Of a stretch of 29,077 bases of DNA, positions 7,817-14,515 are shown piece after piece. Made by a program: the position numbers and the translations under genes. The notes under the pieces were generated by a model. It saw only the letters and a program-made list of their open reading frames with translations. It ran no database searches and was not told the DNA's origin. The stretch comes from a virus: positions 1 to 29,077 of IMG/VR virus record IMGVR_UViG_3300021952_000031. One strand, written 5' to 3'. The stretch's first letter is position 1; each line of letters begins with the position of its first letter.

Positions 7817-8087
7817 TGAGTTTTATATTTTCTTGTTTTAATTCAGTTACTACAATTTTAAAACTATCGCAAGCTTTCTCTGCGTGCTTTAGCTCACCAA
7901 CACGTTTTTCTATAAACTGACTATTTTTTTTTACGGTTACGGTAACCATAGAGTCAATATTTATAGAATGCCATCCTTTAACTTCGTGAGATCGGATTGC
8001 TTTCTGTGCTGTTATAGAGGTCAACATTATTAATATTAACCCAAGTATAACAAGTGTAATTATTGCTGCTGCTTTATTTGGTTGCAT
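7731..8087 (-). CDS. TM plus coiled-coil protein, probable inner-membrane spanin
   Basis: 118 residues. An N-terminal membrane anchor covers about residues 7-28 (AAAIITLVILGLILIMLTSI), with a short N-in tail. A periplasmic part follows and ends in a coiled-coil-like region (KKNSQFIEKRVGELKHAEKA to about 95), with an acidic DDDD patch after it. This matches the layout of Rz-type i-spanins, which fuse inner and outer membranes at the end of infection. It overlaps the gene before it by 14 nt and shares 86 nt in a different frame with the signal-peptide gene after it. A role in lysis is supported by the neighbouring holin-like gene. Confidence 0.7.
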   Translation of the reverse strand: MQPNKAAAIITLVILGLILIMLTSITAQKAIRSHEVKGWHSINIDSMVTVTVKKNSQFIEKRVGELKHAEKACDSFKIVVTELKQENIKLNEKINGDDDDVAGKPFELKPIVSENKNN

Positions 8088-8376
8088 TGATAATTGCTTG
8101 TTGTGCTATGATGTTATAAATAATTGAGTCTTTCTTATCTACTGTCTTTTGAAGATTACGATTGTCTTCAATGCAGTTATCAATACCTTTGCTTGAACCA
8201 GCCTTCATATCTTTGTATACATAGATAATACCAAATACACAAAGGAAAGCTACCGCTGCTATTGGGTACTTTCTAAATTGATTAAAACTAACAGGTAGTT
8301 TAACAGCACCTGATGCTGTGTCTACTACCTTTTTAGTCGCTGTTTTTTTAGTTGCTGGTTTCTTCGCTTGAGTCAT
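8074..8376 (-). CDS. Single-pass membrane protein in the lysis cassette
   Basis: About 100 residues from the preferred start MTQAKKPATKK at 8376; a longer frame begins at 8421 but would add an unlikely 45 nt of overlap with the holin gene. It has a Lys/Ala/Thr-rich cytoplasmic tail (about 1-35), one membrane segment (about 40-58, YPIAAVAFLCVFGIIYVY), and a short extracytoplasmic helix with an N..LQKTVDKKDSIIYNIIAQQ pattern that may coil. It could be a second spanin subunit or a holin partner. It overlaps both neighbours, as lysis genes often do. Its specific role is not determined. Confidence 0.68.
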   Translation of the reverse strand: MTQAKKPATKKTATKKVVDTASGAVKLPVSFNQFRKYPIAAVAFLCVFGIIYVYKDMKAGSSKGIDNCIEDNRNLQKTVDKKDSIIYNIIAQQAIINATK

Positions 8377-8629
8377 CAGTTTTGTTTTTCTTTCCAAAAT
8401 ATCCATCAATAGCTTTTTCAACTACTTTCAACCCTAATAGAGCAGCAATCAATAAAGTTACTGAATATACTAAAGCCTCAGATGGAGCTACATGTTGCTC
8501 GCTAAAGCTATTATGGTATAGGGTTACACCCAATAGAATACCTAAGAATAAAGCAATCAAACGCTTCATTGAAGGAGCATCAGGTTTATCTAAAAAGAAA
8601 CCTGCTATAAAGTTTATTAATTTCTTCAT
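8348..8629 (-). CDS. Holin-like two-TM protein
   Basis: 93 residues with two hydrophobic segments. The first is about 22-40 (KRLIALFLGILLGVTLYH) and the second about 52-72 (ALVYSVTLLIAALLGLKVVEKA), followed by a charged, hydrophilic C-terminal tail (KKNKTDDSSEETSN). Small size, paired membrane helices, a charged tail and a place at the head of a group of spanin-like genes match phage holins, which form the membrane lesion that triggers lysis. The N-terminal MKKLINFIAGFFLDKP may be a third, amphipathic helix. It starts 1 nt from the stop of the upstream 117-residue gene. Confidence 0.7.
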   Translation of the reverse strand: MKKLINFIAGFFLDKPDAPSMKRLIALFLGILLGVTLYHNSFSEQHVAPSEALVYSVTLLIAALLGLKVVEKAIDGYFGKKNKTDDSSEETSN

Positions 8630-8982
8630 TATACAGTTGGTTTAACTACATCAATAACTACTACATTACCTGGATATAAAAATTCTAAAACATCTTGAAC
8701 TTCCATAATAGACAATGTTTCACAAGGGATAGTTGAATACTCATCTGGAGTAATATCACAAGTAATTAATTGATTGTAAGAAGATACAGTTGCTACTTCT
8801 GATTTTCCTGACTCATATGCTTCTTTGTTAACAAATGTAGAAATACCTATTTGAACAGGAATGCTACCTTTTTTTTCTTGGAATGATTGAGTTAAGAACT
8901 CATTGATTACAACTACTGCACCTGCAGGGATATTTAATCCTGTTGTTGTTAATACTTCTGCGTTGATTTGTAAAGCTTTCAT
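8629..8982 (-). CDS. Unknown tail-region protein, beta-rich
   Basis: 117 residues, predominantly beta by pattern (LQINAEVLTTTGLNIPAGAV, IPVQIGISTFVNKEAYESGK, LITCDITPDEYSTI). A small helical element near 93-102 (MEVQDVLEFLYPG) precedes a last strand, NVVVIDVVKP. There is no signal or membrane segment. It lies between the repeat-type tail fibre and the holin-like gene, 21 nt from the former, so it may be a minor tail or assembly protein. I do not recognise a family. Confidence 0.65.
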   Translation of the reverse strand: MKALQINAEVLTTTGLNIPAGAVVVINEFLTQSFQEKKGSIPVQIGISTFVNKEAYESGKSEVATVSSYNQLITCDITPDEYSTIPCETLSIMEVQDVLEFLYPGNVVVIDVVKPTV

Positions 8983-9003
8983 TTTATATGTTTAATTTAT
9001 AGA

Positions 9004-9630
9004 TTATAGATTTGTGTGGGTGTATTTATGCCAAGCTGTGCTATCCCAAAATGCTAATACATTTTGTGTAGTAGAATAAACATGTAAACCTGTAGCAGGA
9101 GCAACAATAGAAGTAATTTGAGCATCAGTCATTCTTGGAAATAAAAATCCACGAGTAGTAGATTCCATTTGAAATAATGCTGAAGCATCTACACTATTAA
9201 TACCCATTGTTACTTGACCTGTACCATACATATTAAATAAGTTAAGTGTATCAGCACTATTTCTTAATCTTAATACACTATCTGATGTAGTAGCACCACC
9301 TGCTTGAACATGAAGTCTAGCAGCAGGAGAAGATTGTCTAATACCTACATTACCATTATCTAATACAGTTAAGTTATTAATACCACCTGATGTAGTTACT
9401 CTCAAACCATAAGTTGCAGATGTTGTACCTGTACCTTGGATATATAATCTTGCAGCACCTGGTGTTGCAGTCCCAATACCAATGTTGCCTGTTGTTCCTA
9501 AAAATAGACCTGTTGAACCACCAACACCATCGGTCATTTCTTTATTTGTTGCTCCACCTATAGTATTATCAGCATATTTAAATAAACTCTGATATGTGGA
9601 TTGAATTGTATTACCTGTTAAAGTTGCCAT
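9004..9630 (-). CDS. Repeat-type tail fibre / receptor-binding protein
   Basis: 208 residues. The body carries two related units, NIGIGTATPGAARLYIQG (about 48-65) and NVGIRQSSPAARLHVQAGG (about 93-111). This GIGT-P…LHV repeat is common in Bacteroidota phage tail fibres and surface adhesins. The C-terminus (about 155-205) has TRGFLFPRMTDAQ…GLHVYSTTQNVLAFWDSTAW, the usual closing module of the same proteins. These are typically trimeric beta-structured shafts that end in the host-binding part. It lies between a decoration-like protein and the small 8629-8982 gene in the tail block. No peptidase-type chaperone domain is visible at the end. Confidence 0.82.
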   Translation of the reverse strand: MATLTGNTIQSTYQSLFKYADNTIGGATNKEMTDGVGGSTGLFLGTTGNIGIGTATPGAARLYIQGTGTTSATYGLRVTTSGGINNLTVLDNGNVGIRQSSPAARLHVQAGGATTSDSVLRLRNSADTLNLFNMYGTGQVTMGINSVDASALFQMESTTRGFLFPRMTDAQITSIVAPATGLHVYSTTQNVLAFWDSTAWHKYTHTNL

Positions 9631-9651
9631 TGTTTTATATTTTTAAAATTT

Positions 9652-10020
9652 TTAATCCCAATTAAATGCTGCATTTTCCCATTTCATTGTTGCGTTTTCC
9701 CAAAGCAAACCACTTGTAACTCCAGCTAATTCTTCAGCATTAATAAACAATTTAACTAAAGAACAAGTAGATGTACTTGATACATACTTTATTTGAATTG
9801 GTAAAAATTGTCCTGTAGTTACTCCAAAAAAAGTTACAATAGTATTTGTACTATCACCTGCCATTATCACACTTAAGTTACCAGCACCACCAACATAAAC
9901 CCCACCACTTCTTGTAATATATGTATTGTATAATATTTGATTAGGTCCTGTAATAGGACCCGCTATTACATCATAAGCTGTAATAGGTTGAACATTTATA
10001 TCTCTTAAAAAACTACTCAT
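9652..10020 (-). CDS. Spike-base / decoration-like protein (paralogue B)
   Basis: About 122 residues from MSSFLRDINVQPI at 10020; the frame allows MIMSS two codons earlier. The core has SGGVYVGGAGNLSVIMAGDS (about 35-54), VTFFGVTTGQFLPIQIKYVSST and a VKLF end. The same series of blocks occurs in the 11755-12030 protein, so the two are paralogues. Such a series (GG-YVGG-G, G-LP-I, STGTTAT-like) is seen in small phage spike-base or capsid-decoration proteins. It carries an extra C-terminal ~25 residues with two WENA-type repeats (LLWENATMKWENAAFNWD) that the paralogue lacks. It may attach a fibre or a spike to the virion. Its N-terminus overlaps the preceding gene by 8 nt. Confidence 0.72.
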   Translation of the reverse strand: MSSFLRDINVQPITAYDVIAGPITGPNQILYNTYITRSGGVYVGGAGNLSVIMAGDSTNTIVTFFGVTTGQFLPIQIKYVSSTSTCSLVKLFINAEELAGVTSGLLWENATMKWENAAFNWD

Positions 10021-10246
10021 TATCAAATGGGTTAAATGTTGATTCTTTTATATTTATATATCTACCTATACTATCTTTATCTAATAAAAATAAATAATCT
10101 GGTATTTGTATATTATCTAATTCTTGTTTGCTTATATAATACTTTTCATTTTTATTTATTACACTAAATAACCAATTACCATCAAATGTAAAATTTTTAT
10201 TATTTATAATATCTGCTATATTTTTATTTATTTCAAAATATTTCAT
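10013..10246 (-). CDS. Small unknown protein after the large tail-fibre gene
   Basis: 77 residues, rich in Asn, Ile, Lys and Asp. An N-terminal EINKNIADIINNK helix is followed by strand-like segments (FTFDGNWLFSVINK, KYYISKQELDN, YLFLLDKDSIGRYINIK). It abuts the tail-fibre stop at 10246 and overlaps the next start. A small gene directly after a tail fibre is often a fibre-assembly chaperone, but the sequence shows nothing specific. Its base composition is more AT-rich than its neighbours, as often seen in recently exchanged fibre modules. Confidence 0.6.
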   Translation of the reverse strand: MKYFEINKNIADIINNKNFTFDGNWLFSVINKNEKYYISKQELDNIQIPDYLFLLDKDSIGRYINIKESTFNPFDNE

Positions 10247-11751
10247 TACAAAGACCTTTTTAAATAGTTATTATAATTATTCATAATTCCAATTAATTGT
10301 CCAACTTCAAAATCAGCTAATATTTCTCCAATTGAAATACAACTTAATAACCTTGTAGAAGGACTGTAAATATTTATATTAATTCCATCAAATGTACCTG
10401 CTAATGCAGATATATATATTGGACAATCTGGAACCCCATTATATGGACTTGAAAAATTTGTTATAGCGCCATTTTTATATGTTTTTAAAGTTCCACTTGA
10501 AGTTCTTGTCATACCATATATCAAATTTGTTGGCAACCCGTCATTTAATACATCATTTGAACTGTTTATAGCAAAACGTGTAGAAATACTTGGATTAGTA
10601 TTTAATGGACTTATTGCAGTAAATGTATTTGCAAGAGGTCTTTGACTACCTATAGAATAATCATTTACTAAATCCGATTTGCCTTTTATGGATGCCCCAA
10701 CATAACTTCTATAATTTATGTTATCACAATATTGATTTGAATTTCTTTGAAAAATATGAGGATAATTTCCCCATGATTCCAAAGCTAAATTAATATTTGT
10801 ATTATATGCTCCACCTTGAGATGAAACTCCAGATGACCATTGTAACTCACTTCCCAATTGAATTAAATTATATGGACCTGTTGGATTCATAAAGTTTAAT
10901 CTATAGCATTGTGCATTTGCTGCATTAACATCTACGTTATAAGGAACTTTTTGATATGCCGTAGGTGCTCCAAAACCTGCATTAAATACATTTGAACTAT
11001 TACCTTCTATTTGTAACCCATATATATAAACCACTTCTCCATTAGTAGGTCCAGAATAAAAATTACCTGTTGAATTACCTATTAGCCAAACTCTATTAAG
11101 ATATACATAAAAAGCAAGGTAATTAGGATTAGTTGCTGATGCTTTTATATAAATAGAATAAGTCATAAATGCTGACTTAAACCATACTCTATAATAACCA
11201 TTAGGTGCAGCTATAACTCCTGATTCATTTACGTTTACTGTTGTTGTACTTATATTAAATGTAGTTGCATCAATAATAATGCCAACAGGGTTTGTTTGAC
11301 TTGCATTTGAATATGTTTCTGCATTAGAATTATAACCCATCATCCAATAAGCACCAACATTGTTCAAATAAACAGTTGAAGCGGCTGATACTGGAAAACT
11401 CATTTGATATGTTTTTGTACCACCATCAGGGTTAATTTCTGATGTACTAACCGAACCATTTAACCCATTAGCATTTACAATCATTCCCATACCTGCATCA
11501 GACATATCTTGAGTTGAACTACTTGTAGTCCAAACACCATTTCTATACTTTTGAATAAAAGGATAAAATGCTTTTATTTTAGATTGTATTGCTGAGTTCT
11601 GGATATCATCAGATAACAATTGAATTGCAGTTTGTTGCACAGGGTCAGTTATCCCACTTACTGCAATAAATGCAGAAGCCAATGTAGGTGGAACGTATGG
11701 ACCTTCAATAGCTATTGATGCGCCAGATGAATTTTGTATTCCTAAATACAT
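10246..11751 (-). CDS. Large tail-fibre-like / receptor-binding protein
   Basis: 501 residues, rich in Ser, Thr, Asn, Gly and Tyr, with low charge. The N-terminal ~60 residues (VPPTLASAFIAVSGITDPVQQ…SKIKAFYPFIQKY) resemble the virion-anchoring start of Bacteroidota phage fibre proteins. The centre (100-430) is beta-rich with many aromatics, consistent with a carbohydrate-binding jelly-roll or LamG-like module around 335-480. The end (RLLSCISIGEILADFEVGQL…MNNYNNYLKRSL) has the helical closing segment seen in these proteins, where numbering of residues in a ring-shaped oligomer is common. It is flanked on both sides by paralogous decoration-like genes, suggesting a virion module of fibre plus adapter. 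Confidence 0.75.
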   Translation of the reverse strand: MYLGIQNSSGASIAIEGPYVPPTLASAFIAVSGITDPVQQTAIQLLSDDIQNSAIQSKIKAFYPFIQKYRNGVWTTSSSTQDMSDAGMGMIVNANGLNGSVSTSEINPDGGTKTYQMSFPVSAASTVYLNNVGAYWMMGYNSNAETYSNASQTNPVGIIIDATTFNISTTTVNVNESGVIAAPNGYYRVWFKSAFMTYSIYIKASATNPNYLAFYVYLNRVWLIGNSTGNFYSGPTNGEVVYIYGLQIEGNSSNVFNAGFGAPTAYQKVPYNVDVNAANAQCYRLNFMNPTGPYNLIQLGSELQWSSGVSSQGGAYNTNINLALESWGNYPHIFQRNSNQYCDNINYRSYVGASIKGKSDLVNDYSIGSQRPLANTFTAISPLNTNPSISTRFAINSSNDVLNDGLPTNLIYGMTRTSSGTLKTYKNGAITNFSSPYNGVPDCPIYISALAGTFDGININIYSPSTRLLSCISIGEILADFEVGQLIGIMNNYNNYLKRSL

Positions 11752-11754
11752 AGA

Positions 11755-12030
11755 TTAGAATAAAGCTATTAAATTAGTTGCACTACTTGTGCTTGAAATA
11801 TAAACTACTTGAATAGGTAAAAATGTACCTGCCGTAACACCAACAAATGAAACTAAAGTTCCAGTTGAATCACCAGCCATCTTAACGACAACTGTTCCGC
11901 CACCACCAACATATATTCCACCTACTCTATCTAAAGTAGTATCAAAAGCTACTTGGTTTGTACCTGGCACAAATACTACAGGTTTAGCCACTATAGCTTG
12001 GTAATTTACGTCTCTTAAAAATGAAGCCAT
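11755..12030 (-). CDS. Spike-base / decoration-like protein (paralogue A)
   Basis: 91 residues: MASFLRDVNYQAIVAKPVV, then VGGIYVGGGGTVVVKMAGDS (about 36-55), VSFVGVTAGTFLPIQVVYIS and a SATNLIALF end. The pattern is shared block by block with the 9652-10020 protein, and fits the small beta-sandwich decoration/spike-base proteins widespread in phages. It ends at the point where the paralogue adds WENA repeats. It sits 3 nt before the large fibre gene and 32 nt after the RepL-like gene, with the GAGCGTATTATAA element in that spacer. Confidence 0.75.
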   Translation of the reverse strand: MASFLRDVNYQAIVAKPVVFVPGTNQVAFDTTLDRVGGIYVGGGGTVVVKMAGDSTGTLVSFVGVTAGTFLPIQVVYISSTSSATNLIALF

Positions 12031-12049
12031 TTTAAATTATTTTATAATG

Positions 12050-12062
12050 TTATAATACGCTC
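12050..12062 (-). promoter_or_regulatory. Recurring intergenic element GAGCGTATTATAA (copy 2)
   Basis: The 13-mer at 12062-12050 (minus) is identical to the copy before the portal. It sits in the short spacer after the RepL-like gene, 19 nt before the decoration-like gene start, and is followed by ATAATTTAAAA as at copy 1. It could separate the regulatory gene from the structural operon by giving those genes their own transcription start. Confidence 0.4.
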
Positions 12063-12464
12063 CTATATCCTCTTACCATTATAAAACATATTAGGGTTAA
12101 TCTCAAATACATTATCATCATCTGTAGTTTTAATCACATTTGCTTCTATAAGGCTTTTTAAACCTCTCATTACATCTCGCTTACTCTTATATCCACAGAA
12201 CTCTTTACACCGCTCAGGATGGAAAAAGAATTGGGTTTTTGACTTCTTTAGGTAACCCAATATATAGCATAACACCACAACACCACTTGACGGTAACTGA
12301 GACAAGGCAATAATGCCCTCACTATATAGCTTTATGAAAGGTAGGCTATCTAACTTCTTATGGGTTGATACATCACTCAACTCCATCACCTCACCTGTTG
12401 CATTATCTACAACAATTCTATCCTTACCTTTAGCCACTACTTGGCGAATTCCTTTTAATTCCAT
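12063..12464 (-). CDS. RepL-like winged-helix protein
   Basis: 133 residues from MELKGIRQVV at 12464 (a TTG further up is less likely). The N-terminal VVDNATGEVMELSDVSTHKK strand pair is followed by FIKLYSEGIIALSQLPSSGVVVLCYILGYL and a winged-helix body. It closes with DVMRGLKSLIEANVIKTT…DNVFEINPNMFYNGKR. This pattern, especially the VDNATGE opening and the INPN(M/I)F-NG end, matches the RepL family of plasmid replication proteins and their phage relatives. As the first gene of the minus-strand arm, next to the hairpin-rich region, it could start replication there or regulate the late genes. A minimal promoter lies directly upstream. Confidence 0.75.
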   Translation of the reverse strand: MELKGIRQVVAKGKDRIVVDNATGEVMELSDVSTHKKLDSLPFIKLYSEGIIALSQLPSSGVVVLCYILGYLKKSKTQFFFHPERCKEFCGYKSKRDVMRGLKSLIEANVIKTTDDDNVFEINPNMFYNGKRI

Positions 12465-12470
12465 AATATG

Positions 12471-12505
12471 CAAATATACACCTAATTTACAATTTTTGTC
12501 ACAAA
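12471..12505 (-). promoter_or_regulatory. Candidate minus-strand promoter for the RepL-like gene
   Basis: The minus-strand -7 box TATATTTG (12478-12471) matches TAnnTTTG, the same octamer as the 4859-4866 box. A TTTG (12505-12502) lies 23 nt upstream, slightly longer than the usual 19-21. The box ends 7 nt before the ATG at 12464, so transcription would start at or next to the ATG and the message would be leaderless or almost so. Confidence 0.5.
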
Positions 12506-13151
12506 AGTGGACAATTTATGTAAAATGCTATATTGAGAATCAACTACTTATAACTCTTTCTTTCTTAATATAAAGAAGAGATACATTTTTGATATAAAAA
12601 CATAGGGCTAAATTGAGGCAACCCTATGGCAAAAATCGAGGGGATTGATATTCTTGATGGGACACTATAATATATACGCTACGTTGTTTCCCTATGGGAA
12701 AATGACATTTCTTTACCGAGTAGGTTCTACGAACCTAATTTTTTTTTACTTTCAATTACATAGTAATTGACTTAATTGGTCACCTAACTTAATGTTTTAC
12801 ATTAATTATCTGCTGTAAGGTATTGATTTTCAATCAATGACAAGCACCTTCTTCAATTCCCTATCTTTAGGTAAAACCTAACTGCTTGAATTTCAGTAGT
12901 ATATGCGTGGGATACCAATGTTTTTTTTGTGTAGGTGCAATTCCTTCCTATGCGTGTGTGTGTAGTAGGTTCGCCAAACTATGCTTGTTTGTGCCACCGA
13001 AATCGTCGCAAACTCAATGCTGTATTGGTTTTCATCGTTATTGCCCCAATAGTAGAAACCAAAATTTTAACCAACAAAATCCAAACCTATGAAAACAGCA
13101 AACAATTCAAAAACAGCAAAAAATTCTTTAACAAACAAAAACAAACAAACT
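12479..13151. other. Divergent intergenic region, hairpin-rich (left part)
   Basis: No convincing gene is present. From 12601 on it holds a series of perfect inverted repeats. CATAGGG pairs across 12601-12628 (14-nt loop) and TTTCCC-TAT-GGGAAA covers 12687-12701. TAGGTTC-TAC-GAACCTA is at 12721-12737, TCAATTAC-ATA-GTAATTGA at 12752-12770, TTAATGT-TTT-ACATTAA at 12789-12805 and ATTGATT-TTC-AATCAAT at 12822-12838. TTAGGT-AAA-ACCTAA (12867-12881) lies inside an outer stem CAAGCA (12841-12846)/TGCTTG (12883-12888). T-runs occur at 12739-12747 and 12921-12928. Small overlapping plus-strand frames at 12886-13192 have no coding character. Confidence 0.8.
12721..12747 (+). terminator. Rho-independent terminator-like hairpin
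   Basis: A perfect 7-bp stem TAGGTTC/GAACCTA with triloop TAC (12721-12737) is followed after one A by nine T residues (12739-12747). There is no annotated plus-strand gene upstream, so if it works it would end a short RNA starting in 12.5-12.7 kb, or attenuate rightward transcription from the central region. Confidence 0.5.
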
Positions 13152-13706
13152 ATGAAAAAACAAATTGCACCTGCAAGCGAAAAAACTACTAAAGTAGTTA
13201 GCGAAAAAACTACTAAAGTAGTTAGTCAATCTTTCTTAATTCCTACTGAAGATAAGAAATCTTATCTTGACAAGAAAAAAGCATTTGTAAATGCTTTTAA
13301 AGATGAAATTGGTGGTTTATCTTCAATGATTAAATTTGCCTTAACCAATACCAAAGGTATTGAATATGTAAATTGCTTCGTTGATTTTAATAAAAATCAT
13401 TGGATTAATCCTAACAATCCAAAGGATTTAAAAGTAGGAATTGACAATTTAAAATCAATTATGCCTGAAGAAATAAGATTTCTTACCCAAAGAATTGATA
13501 ACGAAACAATAGTTTGTTTTGACAAAGATGGCAAACCAATGTTAAGACAAAGATTTTCAATTTCTCAATTTGAAAAATGTTTCAAATTGTTTTATGAAAA
13601 TTTAGCAAAACAAAATGAAATTGCTAAAGCAAATGTTAAACAAACAAAAGGTGCTAAAGCACCTGTTAAAAATCAAATTAGCAATAGCAAAAAAGTAAAA
13701 GCATAA
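13152..13706 (+). CDS. Lys-rich protein with internal palindromic repeats
   Basis: 184 residues from MKKQIAPASE at 13152, which follows a typical aaactATG leader; a frame from 13089 would add 21 Asn/Lys/Thr-rich residues that look like leader sequence. Near the N-terminus the octapeptide SEKTTKVV is repeated in tandem, encoded by an exact 24-bp repeat at 13176-13199 and 13200-13223. The middle is a folded alpha/beta-looking part (LDKKKAFVNAFKDEIGGLSS, EYVNCFVDFNKNHW, VCFDKDGKPMLRQRF, FEKCFKLFYENLAK). The end is a Lys/Ala/Asn-rich tail. No family is recognised. It is the only gene inside the hairpin-rich locus and carries at least ten perfect inverted repeats in its own coding sequence, often centred on an AAA lysine codon. 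It ends in a strong terminator, so it is probably transcribed alone. It may bind nucleic acid; this is inference from its basic tail. Confidence 0.78.
   Translation: MKKQIAPASEKTTKVVSEKTTKVVSQSFLIPTEDKKSYLDKKKAFVNAFKDEIGGLSSMIKFALTNTKGIEYVNCFVDFNKNHWINPNNPKDLKVGIDNLKSIMPEEIRFLTQRIDNETIVCFDKDGKPMLRQRFSISQFEKCFKLFYENLAKQNEIAKANVKQTKGAKAPVKNQISNSKKVKA
13176..13223 (+). repeat. 24-bp tandem repeat, two copies, each a hairpin
   Basis: Two exact in-frame copies encode SEKTTKVV twice. Each contains the inverted repeat AACTACT-AA-AGTAGTT. The copies are adjacent with no spacer, consistent with slippage or template switching at a hairpin. Confidence 0.9.
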
Positions 13707-13726
13707 ATGCTTTATTGAATAAGATT

Positions 13727-13754
13727 AGGGGGCAATGCCCCCTTTTCTTATTTT
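13727..13754 (+). terminator. Strong intrinsic terminator
   Basis: Stem AGGGGGC/GCCCCCT (7 bp) with triloop AAT spans 13727-13743 and runs into TTTTCTTATTTT (T-tract 13743-13754). It lies 20 nt after the stop of the 13152-13706 gene. It is the best terminator in the window. Confidence 0.85.
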
Positions 13755-14515
13755 ACCTTAGGAATAAACTTTAGTTTATTGCCATAGTTTTCGGTAACTA
13801 ATAAGGTACTTATTATTAAGTCCAAACCCTTCGCAATGTTGGGAGTAGTGCAATACTACAAAATTGGATAGTCGTTCATAAATGCACCAATGCACCCGTT
13901 AGTTAAATTTAGGCATGCCCGAAGCAAAAGTAGGGACTAAATGGATATTGCAACGAGTATGAATATGCTCGGTTTATGTACTATGTTCATCCACTAACAT
14001 AGTCGGTTTGTAGTCGCAATGATTAAGCAAGTCGTAAAGTGCAAGCATGCCAAAGGTATGCCTATGCCGAATGGATAGCAAAAGTAAATTGGCAATTCAA
14101 TTCCTTTGCTAAATGCACCTACTATGGCAATTGCCGAGCAATTCGGTGAGCGTTACCCATAGGTGACATGAGCAATTCAGTGAATTTATCAATTACTTTG
14201 TATCCATAGATTAGAACGAAGAAACGGATAACATTATATATTTCCATATATTACAGGCTTTATGCCAATGTTCGTTACCCTATTGTTAGTCGTAAGATTG
14301 TAACCCAAAAACAGATGTTGTAAAGGTTAGGGCGTTTTGTAATCTATGGGGCAAAATTGACATGGGATTTCACCCAATTATACTATGCTGTGGAAATGAT
14401 TTTAAGTAAGGATAGGGTAATTCAGAATTGTTGGGCAAACTATGCCCAAGGGACTTGTTTTACAAGTGGTAACATTCGTTTATCCCCCCTATTCTCTCAC
14501 CAAATTCCCTAAACA
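13755..14515. other. Long non-coding region with hairpins and repeated words
   Basis: About 760 nt without a credible gene. Inverted repeats include AATAAACT/AGTTTATT (13763-13780), TAATAAG-GTA-CTTATTA (13799-13815), GTAGT/ACTAC (13845-13859) and CGAGTAT-GAAT-ATGCTCG (13954-13971). Further on are ACTATGTT/AACATAGT (13980-14003), GCATGCC-AAA-GGTATGC (14045-14061), GGCAATTGCC (14126-14135), ATATAT-TTCC-ATATAT (14236-14251), TTGGGCA-AACTA-TGCCCAA (14431-14449) and ACTTGT-TTT-ACAAGT (14453-14467). Several words recur: GCATGCC (13913, 14045), GCAAAAGTA (13924, 14078), AAATGCACC (13880, 14111) and the 14-mer GAGCAATTC(G/A)GTGA (14136, 14170). This could be a replication origin or a structured RNA; nothing decides between them. 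Confidence 0.8.

Noticed and set aside
12886-13192. Small plus-strand open frames (68 and 85 residues) before the 13152 gene
   Set aside because: They overlap each other in different frames, pass through the hairpin region and a T-run, and have Cys/Val/Phe-rich residues with no coding pattern or leader.
12601-14467. CRISPR array
   Set aside because: Hairpin arm sequences all differ and there is no fixed repeat-spacer period; only the hairpin shape is shared.
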